Source: Euphorbia lathyris
Lineage: Eukaryota; Streptophyta; Magnoliopsida; Malpighiales; Euphorbiaceae
Direction of reading: 5' to 3'
Assembly: GCF_963576675.1 (NCBI RefSeq)
Contig: NC_088916.1
Coordinates: 21,737,501-21,801,500 of the forward strand
DNA: 64,000 nucleotides
A program made the position numbers and the translations under genes. Positions 10,245 through 22,316 of this stretch are shown here, piece after piece (positions within the stretch are counted from its first letter, which is position 1; each line of letters begins with the position of its first letter). The notes below the pieces were generated by a model. The model saw only the letters and a program-made list of their open reading frames with translations. It made no database searches and was not told the origin of the DNA.

Positions 10245-11278
10245 CTCAATTCCTATTTGTTATTTAAACGGTGGAAAGTTGGATTTAGCTTTGTTATGCT
10301 AATTATGTAAATAAACTGCTAATCCTAATCATATTTTTGCTAATTGATCCAGGCTAATTGTTATTCCTTGTGTAACGAGAATGATACGATAATAAAAAAA
10401 ACTTGGAGGAATATTCAAACTTAATTTTTTTATTAAAGGTTGGGAATGGGGGGAGGATTGTCAGACATCCCAGCAATGCTGGGATCCCTGAAAACCACCT
10501 CGAGCCCTAGTATTATTAAAAAAAAGAATAAATGAATCAGAGATCGAACGAATTTATCATATGACCGTTCTTAGCACGCGATTCCATAATTAGGTCATAG
10601 CTTACTCAATTGGCTGAGAAACTAGGATTTGTTTTTTGTGGTGTTGTTAATACCTACAATTTTCGGAATATCGTTAAGATTCACCTATATGAACTCATAA
10701 TTATATTTAGACTTATAAAAACTCAATCAATAATCTAAACACACAATTATCAAAATCATAAAAAGAGGAATGAAACTATAATATAAAGATGGAAGTGGAT
10801 TAATGTATACAATCGAATTCAGAACCCATAAAGATTTTACAAATTATTATTTCCAAGTTATCGGAGAAGAGATATGGACCAGTCTCTATCTCTCGAGTTC
10901 TTATATTAAGCACCCGGTCTTTCATGTCACTTGGAGGACCCTTAATTCACATTTGGACATGTGTAGGATAACCCCACGTAATAATTAAAATAGTGGAGTC
11001 TCTTATAATATATGTGGGTTCGTGTTACATGTGTCAAAATATATATGAAATGTCCTCCATTTGACATGGAAAATCGGGTACTTCTAATAATTTGCCCCAT
11101 CTCTATTATTTCAAGCCTAAGGTTTTGAGAGATATCAGCGAAGTAGATAACAACGAAGAGAGAAGTAAGGAGTTGGAGAGAAAAACTAAGGAATTATATT
11201 AGGTTTTTTTCTCTTCTTTCTTTTCTATTTATAAATATTAGGATTAGGGCTCCTCAAATCAAGAGTGTATGATCAAAG
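10245..11278. other. AT-rich spacer, no gene seen
   Basis: Only small chance ORFs occur. A short inverted repeat with 9-base arms (ATCCCAGCA, one-base loop, TGCTGGGAT) lies at 10467-10485; it is isolated and not followed by a T tract. Nothing else is recognisable. Confidence 0.5.
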
Positions 11279-11575
11279 GCAAAATTACACAGAAATTCAT
11301 GTTTTTAAAAACTATTTACAACTATGTCAAGACATAATTTTGAATTATATCAAATTAGTAAAATAAGTACTTTTAATATAATTTAAGAATTAGAATTTAT
11401 AAATTAGAAGTTTATAATATATTTTCTACACTTATGAATTGGAGTCTAAATTTTTTAAATTATTGTGCAAAATCATAATATATAGAAAATAATGACATAG
11501 TAAAAATTAAGTTTGGTGATATGACTTAGCTAAATTATATACTTAATTATAATATTTATGTATTTGACCCATGAT
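11279..11575 (+). repeat. AT-rich MITE-like repeat, family A, copy 1
   Basis: It begins with AAAATTACACAGAAATTCAT and ends near a GACCC motif. Two further copies lie at 12243-12534 (+) and about 56312-56630 (-). All three share ordered blocks, such as a TATATAGAAAATAATGACAT block near the 3' part. The best copy (56 kb) has short terminal repeats of the type GGGNNAATTAC, so this is a small non-autonomous DNA element. No coding capacity. Confidence 0.6.
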
Positions 11576-12242
11576 CAAATCCTACGGTCCCAATTATTCG
11601 GATCAATGGATCAGGCCCTTTGATGGCCTGATCTAGATCATTGGGCCGGGTTTCCAAAGCCCAGAGGCCCAATTCTCCACCATTTCCATATTTGAGCATT
11701 TTTAGTCCTTTAATTTATATATTTTATCATGTTTTCAAATCTTTTTTTTTTTTGTATTTCTCCCTATATAGGTGGATATCTATTGTTAATTAAAATGTAT
11801 AGTTACATTTTTTTTTTAATATGACAGGTGACGCTGACGTGACATTGAGATGCCACATCAACAATTTCAGAAAAAAAAATGACTAAAAAGTTCAAAATGA
11901 TTTTATTAGGACAAAAACAAACTTAAGTGATTTTATTGAGACAACTGAATTTTTGTAACATTTTGAGGATATTATCCAAATTTTAAATACTAATTACCCG
12001 GTTTTAAACTTGATCCGGTATTTCCAACTGAATTAAGAGACGATTCAATTGTGAAACATGTTCATTTTGTAGGTAAAACAATCATGCATGAAACAGAAAC
12101 CGAGTCATGTGATTTTTCAGTTAAAAATGATTGAATTTCATGCTAAATCGAGTATTTAACATTTTAAGTAATTTATTTTAAAATATAGATACGTGGAAAT
12201 GCTTAACTCAAAGTCATATGTAACCAAGTCTTTACTTAAAAT

Positions 12243-12534
12243 CCACTTACACAGAAATTCAGATTTGAGAAATTATTTATAACTATATCAAAATATTGAT
12301 TTAAATAATGTCAAACAAAATAAATCATTGTTTTTCATATATTTTAAGAATTTGATTTTATGAATTAGGGAGGTAAGATATATATATTTTAGGGTTTAAA
12401 ATTTATGGATTGAAGTATAAAATTTATAAATTATGACATAAAATCATACTTTATTTATGATATATAGAAAATAATGACATATTGAGAATTAAGTTTTGTA
12501 ATATGATTTCATTCTAATTTTTATATTTAAGATT
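12243..12534 (+). repeat. AT-rich MITE-like repeat, family A, copy 2
   Basis: Same family and orientation as the copy at 11279. It starts at the ACACAGAAATTCAGA block and carries the block with TATATAGAAAATAATGACAT near 12460. It runs directly into the family B element at 12535, so one element probably inserted next to or into the other. Confidence 0.55.
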
Positions 12535-12877
12535 GGGATAAGGTACCAAAATAGACTTATGGTTTTTGGTGAAGTATCAATTTAGGCACCACGTACAAAA
12601 TAACATCAATATGGACTCAACATTTAAAAAAGAGTACCAATTTAGGCTTCGATAATGAAACGTAACACGTCATTCACATTACTCCGTTAAGTTTTGTCAA
12701 TCGTACGTGGAAAGAGAAATCAAAACTTATTGGAATAATATGAATGATATGTGATGTTCCGTTATCAAAATCTAAATTAATATTTTTTTAAATATTGAAT
12801 TATATTAATACTATTTTATACGTAAAATATAAATTGATACTTTTTTAAAAAACCATAAATTTATTTTGATACCTTAT
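12535..12877. mobile_element. Foldback MITE, family B, complete copy
   Basis: The left end GGGATAAGGTACCAAAATA is inverted at the right end (ATTTTGATACCTTAT). The two arms pair, with mismatches, over more than 100 bases each, including the block with GTATCAATTTAGG and its partner. The middle is short. Another copy lies at 50756-50999, cut short on the right. No ORF. Class is uncertain; no clear target duplication was found. Confidence 0.7.
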
Positions 12878-13510
12878 GATACGAGTTTCTTGTACAAAGC
12901 CGTACAATTAAACAAGTTATTGTGAGCCCAACCCTTGAGTTTATTCGGATATTTTTGGAGAGCCCAATCATCAATCTTGGTCCTCTAATTCTTTAACATA
13001 CATATGTTTTTTTTTTCCTTTCCTTTTATTTTAATTAAACAGTTCTATCAGAAGAAATTGGATGAAAAGAGTTTTAATCCTTTAAATCAGATCCCTAACA
13101 TAAGTAGAAATCTCAATTGAATAATATCTAACCATTTATAAATAAATAAAAATGCAATATTATTAATCTATTCTAGAATGAAATGAAAACTGCTGTTATA
13201 AATTTTTAATTTAACACTGACACTTTCATAAACACAAATATGTATATTAAAAAAAAGGTAGAATACATTTTTTTATTTTCAGTCCATTTAGTTTTTTTTA
13301 GGTAAAATTAAAGATTTGAACCACTTTAGATTGTGATGTTTGGTGAATGGAGGTTTGAAAGAATTTTGAGTTTAAGGGGCTAATTTTAAAAAGACTGGTT
13401 TTAGAAGCTTTTTCAATTAGTTTATTGCTTAATCTCTTTTGAATTACATTTTTATTCCTAATTAGTACTGATAACTTGCTACCTGATTTGCTTACATGTC
13501 TAAGCCACAA

Positions 13511-13998
13511 TGATGATGCGACGTCGTAATAATCCTATAAAACAGTATACAGATCAGATTGGATCGGAGTCCGGCAAACCCGTTCCGATGCCTAAGTCAG
13601 TTTATGATTAGGACCGAATGGAAGAGTAAGAACTAGTTTGAGATCGTAGTTAAAGTACCGAACCTTGTGTCTATACATGTATATTTATAGTGTTCGATTA
13701 GGTTTAAGGTTGCCACCTTAGGAATCCTTATGGAGCTAAGATTCTTAATCCCTTAAAGAGTTCGAATCATGTGAGGAATCCATTATCGCATTGGATTCCG
13801 GAAGATTCCTTTGTATCTAGAGGTCTGAATCCTACTAGCCGCGTTGAGCTGTTTTTCGTTGGGCTTAGGCCGCTATGAACACATCCAGGCCGTTGAAGTG
13901 GGCCATAGGCCGTTATAGACGTCTTTTGGGCCTTTAATATGTTTGAACTTAGACCGTAATGAGGATGGTGATGACGTCATACGCGTAACATGATATCA
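13511..13998. repeat. LTR-like dispersed repeat, copy 1
   Basis: This segment matches 46529-46944 in the same order: a GCGACGTCG start, AGTCCGGCAAACCCGTTCCGATG, an AGGAATCCTTATGGAGCTA block, a GGATTCCGGAAGATTCC block, and a TGATATCA end. TG...CA ends, internal TATA-like sequence and about 490 bp length fit a solo LTR. No target duplication or primer site was found next to it, so solo LTR is an inference. Confidence 0.5.
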
Positions 13999-14600
13999 AG
14001 TACCATTTAACTCCAAATAAAGAATTTACTATATCTTTTTATGCAAATAACTATTAACAATCAAATTTACACCACCATCTAACTAGTTGATTTTGTAATC
14101 AACTAAGTCCCTTTGTACTTTTGTAGGTAGGAGCCATAAATCTGAACCAATCTTTTGCATCACTTATTGCTTTTATTTTATTTTAGATGCCTTTTATATA
14201 TAGTAGTAATAATTAATTAAGAGCCTTACCAAAAAAATAATTAATTAAGAGCCACCGACCAATTAAGCTTTTTCTTTTTGGATGTGAAAAAGGAATGTTA
14301 ATTGAGGATATAGGTATATCCTGTCTATTCTTATTTTCTCTTTTTCGTCAAAAGTAGATGTCATTTTTTTCAAAACAATTCCAACTTTGTACATAAATAT
14401 GCCTTATTATTTATGGAAAAAGCTATCATTATGCTTTTTATCTTTTCATTTCGTGTTAATTATGTCTCTAATCTTTCAATTTGATTATAAGTACACAAAT
14501 TAAACTTCAAAATACCAGAAAATATAGATGTAAGCATTAAATTTATTTTATCCAGCAGCATCTGAGTGAATTTATTATAGATAACTTTATCTTTCTCATA
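13999..14600. other. AT-rich spacer, no gene seen
   Basis: Nothing recognisable beyond simple AT-rich sequence. TAATTAATTAAGAGCC occurs twice around 14207-14253 with a short A-rich gap, a small local duplication. Confidence 0.4.
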
Positions 14601-14610
14601 TTTGATTTTA

Positions 14611-15102
14611 GGAGAAAGTTCAAATAAAACCTTTGTGGTTTTACTAATTTTTAGATAAAGGACTGTGGTTTACTTTTTGTCAAAACGAGGACTGAGGTTT
14701 CGTACTTTTAATAATGCTATTAAAACTATCTTTAACGATCTGAAAATGAAAATTTTCAAGAATTAAAGTTGTTCAATGTCATATTTTCTATGGAACTACA
14801 TTTTCGATTTTAGAAAATCATCTTTTTTGGAATTTTCTCTCTCTAAACATTAACTCTCTCTCTTTACCAAACATCATCTAAATAATCTCGAAATAAAAAA
14901 GTTGAAGAATTAAAGTTACTTAGAATATTAGTAGTTCTTAAAATATGTCATTTTTGAAGTTGTTAAGGGTGATTTTAATAGTATCAATCGAAAAATTCCT
15001 TATTTTGCTAAAGTTAAAAACCACAGTTATGACAAAAAGTAAACCATAATCCTTTATCTGAAAATTAATGAAACCACAAAGGTTTTATTTGAACTTTACC
15101 CT
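14611..15102. mobile_element. Mutator-type MITE with perfect 9-bp target duplication
   Basis: The ends GGAGAAAGTTCAAATAAAAC and the inverse of GTTTTATTTGAACTTTACCC pair for more than 70 bases. TTGATTTTA stands at 14602-14610 and again at 15103-15111, a perfect 9-bp duplication that fits Mutator-like insertion. The core (about 14735-14945) is shared with elements at 15339, 44697 and 47567. It contains two direct half-repeats with an AAGAATTAAAGTT word, separated by a CT-rich stretch. No ORF. Confidence 0.85.
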
Positions 15103-15338
15103 TGATTTTAATATGGAGTAATATATATCACATCAGCCCAGAACACAAACCGTACGTACTGCACAGGACAGGAGGAAGACATTAGTGGCAGGCAGTCGAT
15201 TAAATTAATTTAGACGGTTATTTTAGACAGGAGGAAGACATCAACCTCTCTCTCATCTTCTCAAATAGTGGTTATTTTAGACGGTCACTTAGCTGATTAA
15301 TTAATTTAATATTGTTTGGTAAAATTTAATTTTTTTTA

Positions 15339-15850
15339 GGGTAAATTACATCCATAGCCACTGAACATTATCCATTTTTCACATTATGGCCACTGAACTT
15401 CATTTCTTCCCAGTATAGCCACTGAACTTTACACTTTTTAACATCGGTGGCCACTCAATTTTAACTAACTTCTCAAAATGACTGTTAACGACCTCAAAAT
15501 GATATTTAAGAATTAAAGTTGTTCAGAACGACATTTACAATGAAACCACATTTTTTATTTTCGAAAATCACATTTTTGGAGCTTTCTCTCTCTAAAAATT
15601 CACTTTCTCTCTCCTGACCAAACAACACCTAAATGACCCCAAAACGAAAATTTTCAAGAATTAAAATTCCTTAGAATATTATTAACGCTTTGGATTTTTT
15701 ATTTTTCCCCGTCAACGGTCGTTTTGAAGTGTTGAGTGACCACCGGTGTTAAAAAGTATAAAGTTCAGTGGCCATACCGGAAAGAAATGAAGTTCAGTGG
15801 CTATAATGTGAAAATGGATAAAGTTTAGTGGCCATGAGTGTAATTTACCA
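15339..15850. mobile_element. MITE with long inverted ends, shared core
   Basis: The ends GGTAAATTACA and TGTAATTTACC are inverted, and the arms pair over roughly 110 bases with repeats of GCCACTGAAC. TTTTTTTA flanks both sides (15331-15338 and 15851-15858), a possible target duplication, though in a T run. The core (about 15480-15715) matches that of the element at 14611, but the arms are unrelated to its arms. Confidence 0.8.
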
Positions 15851-16171
15851 TTTTTTTATAAAGACAAAAAAAAACTAGAAGAGAAAGCAATAATTAGTCT
15901 GGAATTAGCCTCGAAAAGCTAATACTAGACATATCATCCTACAAAACAGACACAATACTAGAAGGAAAAGAGTCTAGACACTAAAACTCGGAACACTCGA
16001 GCGGGTCATAGAGGCAAGTCTTTCAGCCACACGATTATGCTCACGAAACACATGATGAAAACGAATGTTATCAAAACTCAGACTCATCTTGCGGATTTCA
16101 GAGATAAGATTCCACGCCGAACCCAGAACCGCAAATGGTGACTGAATACGATTAATGAAGACATTGATATT

Positions 16172-16647
16172 TGATGACCCGCGAAGCCAAACCGGGCCGA
16201 ATTCATTACACGGGCCCAGCCCATACTTAGACCCATGGTCTAGGATCGGATGGGACCCGAATAGAGCCCGAATAGAGGAAGCGGGTGAAGTAAGTAACTG
16301 CCCCGAATTCCTAAATGGAGCATCAAAACTCCCACTCAGAACAAACGATACCACGTTTGTTGCCACGAAAGCCACGAAAGGGACATGGCCTAAAAAGGAG
16401 TAACCGCCCTCGGAACGTGGCCTGGAAGGAGTAACCGCCCTCGGCGGTTACTTAAGAACACTTATAAAAAGCCATAAGGCCAAAGGGGAGAGGTACGTTC
16501 AGATTTTTCCCCTTAATGCTATTATTACCAACCTTCATACAAAGAACTGACTAGATCATCGGAGAGTTTTCCCGGAGATCCCGTCTCCGGTTCTGTTTTG
16601 CAGGTAACTCCGGCGGAGATCATCAAATCGGATTCAGCAAGTTATCA
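16172..16647 (+). repeat. 5' LTR of the Tat element
   Basis: It starts TGATGACCCGCG and ends TTATCA. TATAAAAA at 16463-16470 is the likely promoter box. A direct repeat with GGAGTAACCGCCCTCGG occurs twice just upstream (about 16398 and 16428). The primer binding site should follow at 16648 (TTGGTGCGGTGAAGG), but I cannot assign the tRNA. Confidence 0.92.
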
Positions 16648-16705
16648 TTGGTGCGGTGAAGGTGGACCTTTTTTACCAACATTTGGTTAAAGGTACACAA
16701 AGAAC

Positions 16706-18554
16706 ATGTCAGAACCATCACGAACGACCGGCGTTACAACCAGATCAACTAGTATGAACTCAAGGGGTCCACGGACTGCGAATTCGCAGCCTGCGAGTAC
16801 ACAACCTGTGGTGCCTAGCTCGACGAACCCTTCGGGACAATTGAGTCCATTATTGGAAGTCCAAGTGCAAACTGAGATGGAGATGTCCAATAGCGATTTC
16901 GTCCAAATGGCAGGACAAGTCTTGGCTTCAAATATGAGCCAAGCGGCGGGGGATCGGATGATTGGTTTACTAACCGCAATCGCTGATCACAATAACGTCG
17001 TGGCGGCTGCTCCTCAACAACCTGTTGTCATCTTCACACAACCATCGACTACTGCCACCATATCTGCGCTTCCGCAGCCATCTCGAGAGCCAAATCAGAT
17101 AGGTCAGAGTAGTCGCATGAACCCACACAGCCACCCAGGCAACTACTCGTATCACGATCCTAGTATGACGATCCATCCGACCTGGCAAACATCCCAACCG
17201 ACATCGGGAATACCAGGAATCCTTCCACTACAACACACGGAGCCTTTGGTTTGCGGGCATTCAGAGTTAATGACGTCTGGGGCGAATACGTCTGGGCAGG
17301 GGCACACTTTGAACTTTGATCCTATAACCGGACGGCGGCTAGAACCACGGCGAGAACAAATCTCAACATCAATTGGCGGGTGGATGTCACCCAGAGTTCA
17401 CCAGCAGCGGATGGAGGAGATTCGGCGAATACCCCATCCTGAGTTGGAAGATCAACTACGGAACATGATGGAGCGAATGGGGTACATGCCTAGGGCGAGA
17501 GCAGAGGTGCAGAGTGATTCGCCTTTTGCTCCGTCGTTGCGGGAATTTATACCAGATCACAGGATAAAGGCGCCGGCGATACCTAAATACTATGGGGATC
17601 CAAATTCTGATCCTGAGGCTCATGTCAGGAACTACAGAGAATTAATGGATGTTGCCGGAGCGAGTGAAAGCATAATTTGCAGATTATTCTCGACCACTTT
17701 GGGCGGAGCGGCATCTGATTGGTTTCGGTCTTTACCTGCTGAATCTATTTCCAACTGGAATCAATACAGTCGTGATTTCTGTGCAAAGTTCGTGGGCTGT
17801 AAAGCAGCGGATGTGACGGATAGGCAGCTGAAGGAGATCAAACAGAGGAACTATAATTCCCTAAGGGAATTTGTTGTCGCATTCAACGATATTCTGGTAC
17901 GGTTGCAGAACCCGGATATCGTGAGCATTCGCAACATCATGGCGGATGGAACCACGGATTGGAGCATGCGGGAGGAAATCATCCGCAACAAGCCGCGCAC
18001 AGTGGCCGAACTCATGAAGATAGCAAAGGAATTCATGGAAGTGGACGATGTCAACAGAGAACATAGAGCTCAAACCCAGAGAGAGAGATGCTGCTAGATC
18101 CACTTCAGACAATCGGCGCCTGACCCAGTCCAAGGGTAATTTTGTTCGCAGAAGCGATCGCTCCTTTCAAGGGGGAGGATATCAAACACCATTGAATACG
18201 ACTCGCCAGGAGGTGTTACTTTGCATCGAAAAGAACCCCCTGAAGAAGGATGTGCGGTTCCCCGAGGCGAAAGGCCGAACTAGTTTGGGGCGATATCCTA
18301 ACAAATATTGCAGGTTCCACAGATTGAACGGCCATGACACGAACGATTGCTATGAACTGAAGAAGGAAATAGAAAAGCTGATTGAGAGGGGCAAGCTAAG
18401 CCAATTCGTAAGAAAAGAAACGATTGATGAGAAAACAACGCTCCTGCATGAGGGAGAAGCAAGGCCCGAAAAGAAACAGAAGAAAAGGGTGATAAACGTG
18501 ATAGCTGGCGGGATCTATGAGCCGCCAACAAAAAGGGCTCACCGTGAACAGTGA
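16706..18554 (+). pseudogene. Tat-lineage gag, with one frameshift
   Basis: The first ATG after the LTR opens a frame to 18097. Residues 1-280 are Ser/Thr/Gln/Pro-rich and low in structure; residues 280-430 hold the retrotransposon gag domain (YYGDPNSDPEAHVRNYRE, ASDWFRSLP, FCAKFVG). The frame then slips in an AG run at about 18078-18090 and continues in another frame to 18554. That part has the cysteine/histidine motif KYCRFHRLNGHDTNDC, typical of this lineage, followed by a Lys/Glu-rich helix. The TGA at 18552 has the form of a mutated Arg codon, as the frame stays open into protease. Product: capsid and RNA-binding protein. Confidence 0.87.
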
Positions 18555-21500
18555 AAAAGCAACACGCATAGGGGGGATGCCCTCAATTACTCATTTGCGC
18601 GAATCACGGAGCCGCATGCGGATGCCTTGGTGATTACGATGGCCGTAGAAGGATGGGACGTTAAGCGGGTCCTTATTGATACCGGCAGTTCTTGTAATGT
18701 TATTACTCGGACTGCATTCAACAAGTTGGGAATTAATGACGAGCGAGTGGAACATACATTTATGGATGTAACTGGTTTTGGGGGTCAATCATCTCAAACA
18801 AGTGGACAGGTGGTGTTGGAAGCAGAAATGGGCGATAAGAATCTAAAATGGCGAGGTGATCTAGAATTCGCAATTGTTGATCTCCCGTTGGCCTACAACA
18901 TAATTCTAGGGCGTCCATTCCTATCGGAAACGGAGTCGCTCATCTTAATGAAGCATTTGACATTGCATTTGCCAACACACCAAGGGCGAGTCATAGTTGA
19001 AGGAGATCAACTTGTGTCTCAACAAGCCTATACATTGTCACTTGAACCAAAGCCAGATGAAGATGATAAAGTTGATGAGAAGTTGTCGGCAGAAGCATTA
19101 GGAGAAACAGAACTATTCGCCATCTCAAATGACAAGAATGTACGAATAGCGGCAGGACTCCCCGAGGAAACGAAGAAAGCCATTACTGAGGTGTTGATCC
19201 AATGCGAGTCGGCATTCGCCGCTCCGAATGAAGTGCTGAAAGGAATAAGTCTAGATATAGCAACCCATCGGTTGAATGTGGACAAAGGTGCAACCCCAGT
19301 GCGACAGAAAAAGAGAGGACACGCTCCAGAGCGGCAGAAGGCGATTGAAAAAGCAGTGGCAGATTTGCTAAAATCGGATGCGATTCGAGAAGTCACGTAT
19401 CCGGAGTGGCTAGCCAATATGGTGCTAGTCAAAAAGCCAAATGGAACGTACAGAATGTGCGTCGACTTCAAAGATCTGAATAAAGCATGTCCGAAGGATA
19501 TGTATCCGCTGCCTAACATTGATATATTAGTAGATGGAACTGCAGGATTTGAGGCTTTATCGTTCACCGATGTGAAATCCAGCTACCACCAGATACCCAT
19601 GGAGAAGGCGGATGAAATCAAGACATCATTCATAACTCATCAGGCAACTTATTGCTTCAAGGTGATGCCCTTTGGACTGAAAAATGCGGGAGCAACATAT
19701 CAACGAATGATGAACAAAATATTTTCAGACAAATCGGGCGAGAACTTCTCGATCTATGTGGATGACATGATCATTAAAAGCAAGAAGATGCAGAACCACC
19801 CGAAGGACATTAAGGAAATCCTGGAAGTGCTAATCAAATATGGCCTCAAATTGAATCCAGAGAAATGCACATTTGGGGCAGGAGCGGGAAAATTCCTGGG
19901 TTTCATAGTTAGTGGCAAAGGAGTCGAGGCAAATCCCGAGAAAGTTAAAGCGGTAATGGAGATGAAGACACCGAGGAACATAAGGGAAGTACAGAGACTG
20001 AACGGGCGGCTGGTGGCATTAGGGCGATTCATATCATGCTCAGCTAGGAGATGTCTACCTTTTTACACCGCCATAAAAAAGTCTAAGTCCTTTGAATGGA
20101 CGGCGGATTGCCAAGAAGCATTCGAAGGGATAAAGCGACTGCTATGCTATCCGCCCCTAATGAGCAGGCCGGAGGATGGAGAAGATTTATTTCTTTACGT
20201 ATCCGTCACCAGTATGGCGATATGCACTGTGATGGTGCGAGAAGAAGAGGGCCAACAATATCCAGTGTACTATGTGAGCAAAGTCTTGAAGGATGCAGAA
20301 CTTCGGTATTCGAAGTTGGACAAAATGGCTCTCGCGGTGATAACCACGGCGGCTAGGCTAAAACCATAATTTCAGGCGCATACTATCATTGTGAGAACCG
20401 GAATTCCAATGCGGAAGGTACTGCAGAAACCTGACGCATCCGGCCGATTAATGGAATGGTCAATTCGCTTGGGGGAATTCGATATTCGCTACGAAGGAAG
20501 GCCAGCACTAAAGGGTCAAGTACTTGCCGATTTCGTGAATGAATTCACGTGGGATGAAGATGAACGTCCAAAGGCACAAAAAGAAGAGTGGAGCATGTTC
20601 ACAGATGGGGCATTGTCCACGGATGGAGCTGGACTAGGAGTCGTCATCAAAGGTCCGGAGGTTATTCGCCTGTACTATGCGGAAAATTTAACATTCGAAA
20701 CTACCAATAATGCCGCAGAGTATGAAGCAATGATATGCGGATTGAAGCTGCTTAATGAACTTACGCCAGAAAGAGTGGTGATCTACAGCGATTCTAAACT
20801 CATGATAAATCAGATCACAAAAAACTATCTGGTGAAACAAGAAGATCTGGTCAAATACCATCAGGTAGTAGGCAGATTGACGCAGGAGTTAACACACAAG
20901 GGAGTCATCTGGGAAATGGTGCATGTTCCAAGAGGCCAAAACACAAAGGCTGATGAACTGGCAAAAGTAGCGGCGAGTAGAGAACCATGGAATCAAAAAG
21001 CATGCAATTTGGAGATAAGATCCGCACCGGCATTTGAAGTCGATCAGATTATGGTCATTGAAGAGCTGGAAGATGATGAAGATTGGCGGATACCCATCCG
21101 CCAATATCTGGAGCAGGGAGATTTGCCGGATGACAAAAGCCTAGCCAGAAAGCTAATTGGACAATCAGCGAGATACTCAATTCGAGATGGAACTTTGTAT
21201 CGAAAATCATATACATGTCCATGGTTGAAATGTGTTAGCCGCAATGAAGGAGACTACGTACTGCGAGAACTCCATGAAGGAATGTGCGGCGCACATGAAG
21301 CATCCGCGGTGTTGGTAAGAAAAGTCAAGCTAATGGGATACTATTGGCCAAAGGTGATGGAGGATTCCCAGAAGATGGTAGCGGAATGTCACAGCTGTCA
21401 AATCCATGCGAATGAAAAGCACGTTCCCGGAGCCGAACAAATCTCTATAATGACGGCATGGCCATTCGCAACATGGGGAATCGATATAGTGGGTCCATTC

Positions 21501-22316
21501 CCAGAAACGACAAAGAAAAGGAAGTACTTGGTAGTCGCAGTTGACCACTTCAGCAAATGGGTAGAAGCGGAGGCAGTAACCGCTCAAACACCTGAACGAA
21601 TGATCGAGTTCTTACGAGAGAACATTATCATGCGATTTGGAATCCCGCAAAAGCTTATAACTGACAACGGCACCCAGTTCAACTGTGTCAAGTTCAAAGC
21701 ATACTGCGAAAGCATGGGGATCAAGAATCATTTTTCTTCCGTAAACCATCCCCAATCGAATGGTATGACAGAGGTTACCAACAGGGCCATGATTCAAGGG
21801 ATCAAGAAGCGGCTAGGCGATAAAAAAACAGGTTGGGCGGATGAGATACCCCATATGTTATGGGCATACAGAACTTCTGTAAAAGCAGCAACTGGCGAAA
21901 CACCTTTCTCGCTGGTTTATGGAGCCGAAGCAGTCCTACCTGTTGAAATCAAGTCGCCTACAGATCGAATAATTTATTATTGCGACACACAAAATCCTAT
22001 CAACATTAGAGATGCATTGGATTCTGTTGAAGAACGAAGAGAAAAAGCTTACATGCAAATGGCAGTATACCGCAATAGGGTCAAGAAATATCATGACAGA
22101 AGGGTGCGAAAAGTGATAGTCAACGAGAATGACTTGGTCTTGAAAAAAGCGGATAAAATACAATCCAGAGATGGCAAAGGCAAATTAGGCGTCAACTGGA
22201 TCGGACCATACAGAGTATCCAAGAAGCTGGGACCATCAACTTTTGAAATAGAAGAAATGAGCGAAAAAAAGCTCCCGCGCACTTGGAATCTAGAAAATAT
22301 GCGCCTATATAAATAG
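18555..22316 (+). pseudogene. Tat-lineage pol: protease, RT, RNase H, second RNase H, integrase
   Basis: Protease has LIDTGSSCNVI (about 18672-18704). Reverse transcriptase runs from about 19290 to 19950, with KACPKDMYPLPNID, LSFTDVKSSYHQI and the YVDDM box near 19755. The first RNase H (about 20085-20570) looks degenerate. A second, archaeal-type RNase H follows (20590-20975) with acidic residues in MFTDGA, NNAAEYEA and YSDSK. Integrase has the HHCC finger (LHEGMCGAH to CHSC, about 21270-21400), D in GIDIVGPF, D in ITDNGTQF and E in MTEVTNR. A TAA at 20367-20369 splits the frame inside the first RNase H; otherwise it is open to 22316. Active-site residues are all present. Confidence 0.92.

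Noticed and set aside
10467..10485. Hairpin as a terminator
   Set aside because: No T tract and no gene upstream; bacterial-type terminators do not apply.
10803..10988. 61-codon ORF
   Set aside because: Lies in AT-rich spacer, no recognisable domain, no support from context.
13298..13510. Minus-strand 70-codon ORF
   Set aside because: Low-complexity composition and ends at the border of an LTR-like repeat; chance frame.
15974..16403. ORFs on both strands over the left border of the Tat element
   Set aside because: Both are made mostly of LTR sequence; the same frames recur in the 3' LTR and code for nothing known.
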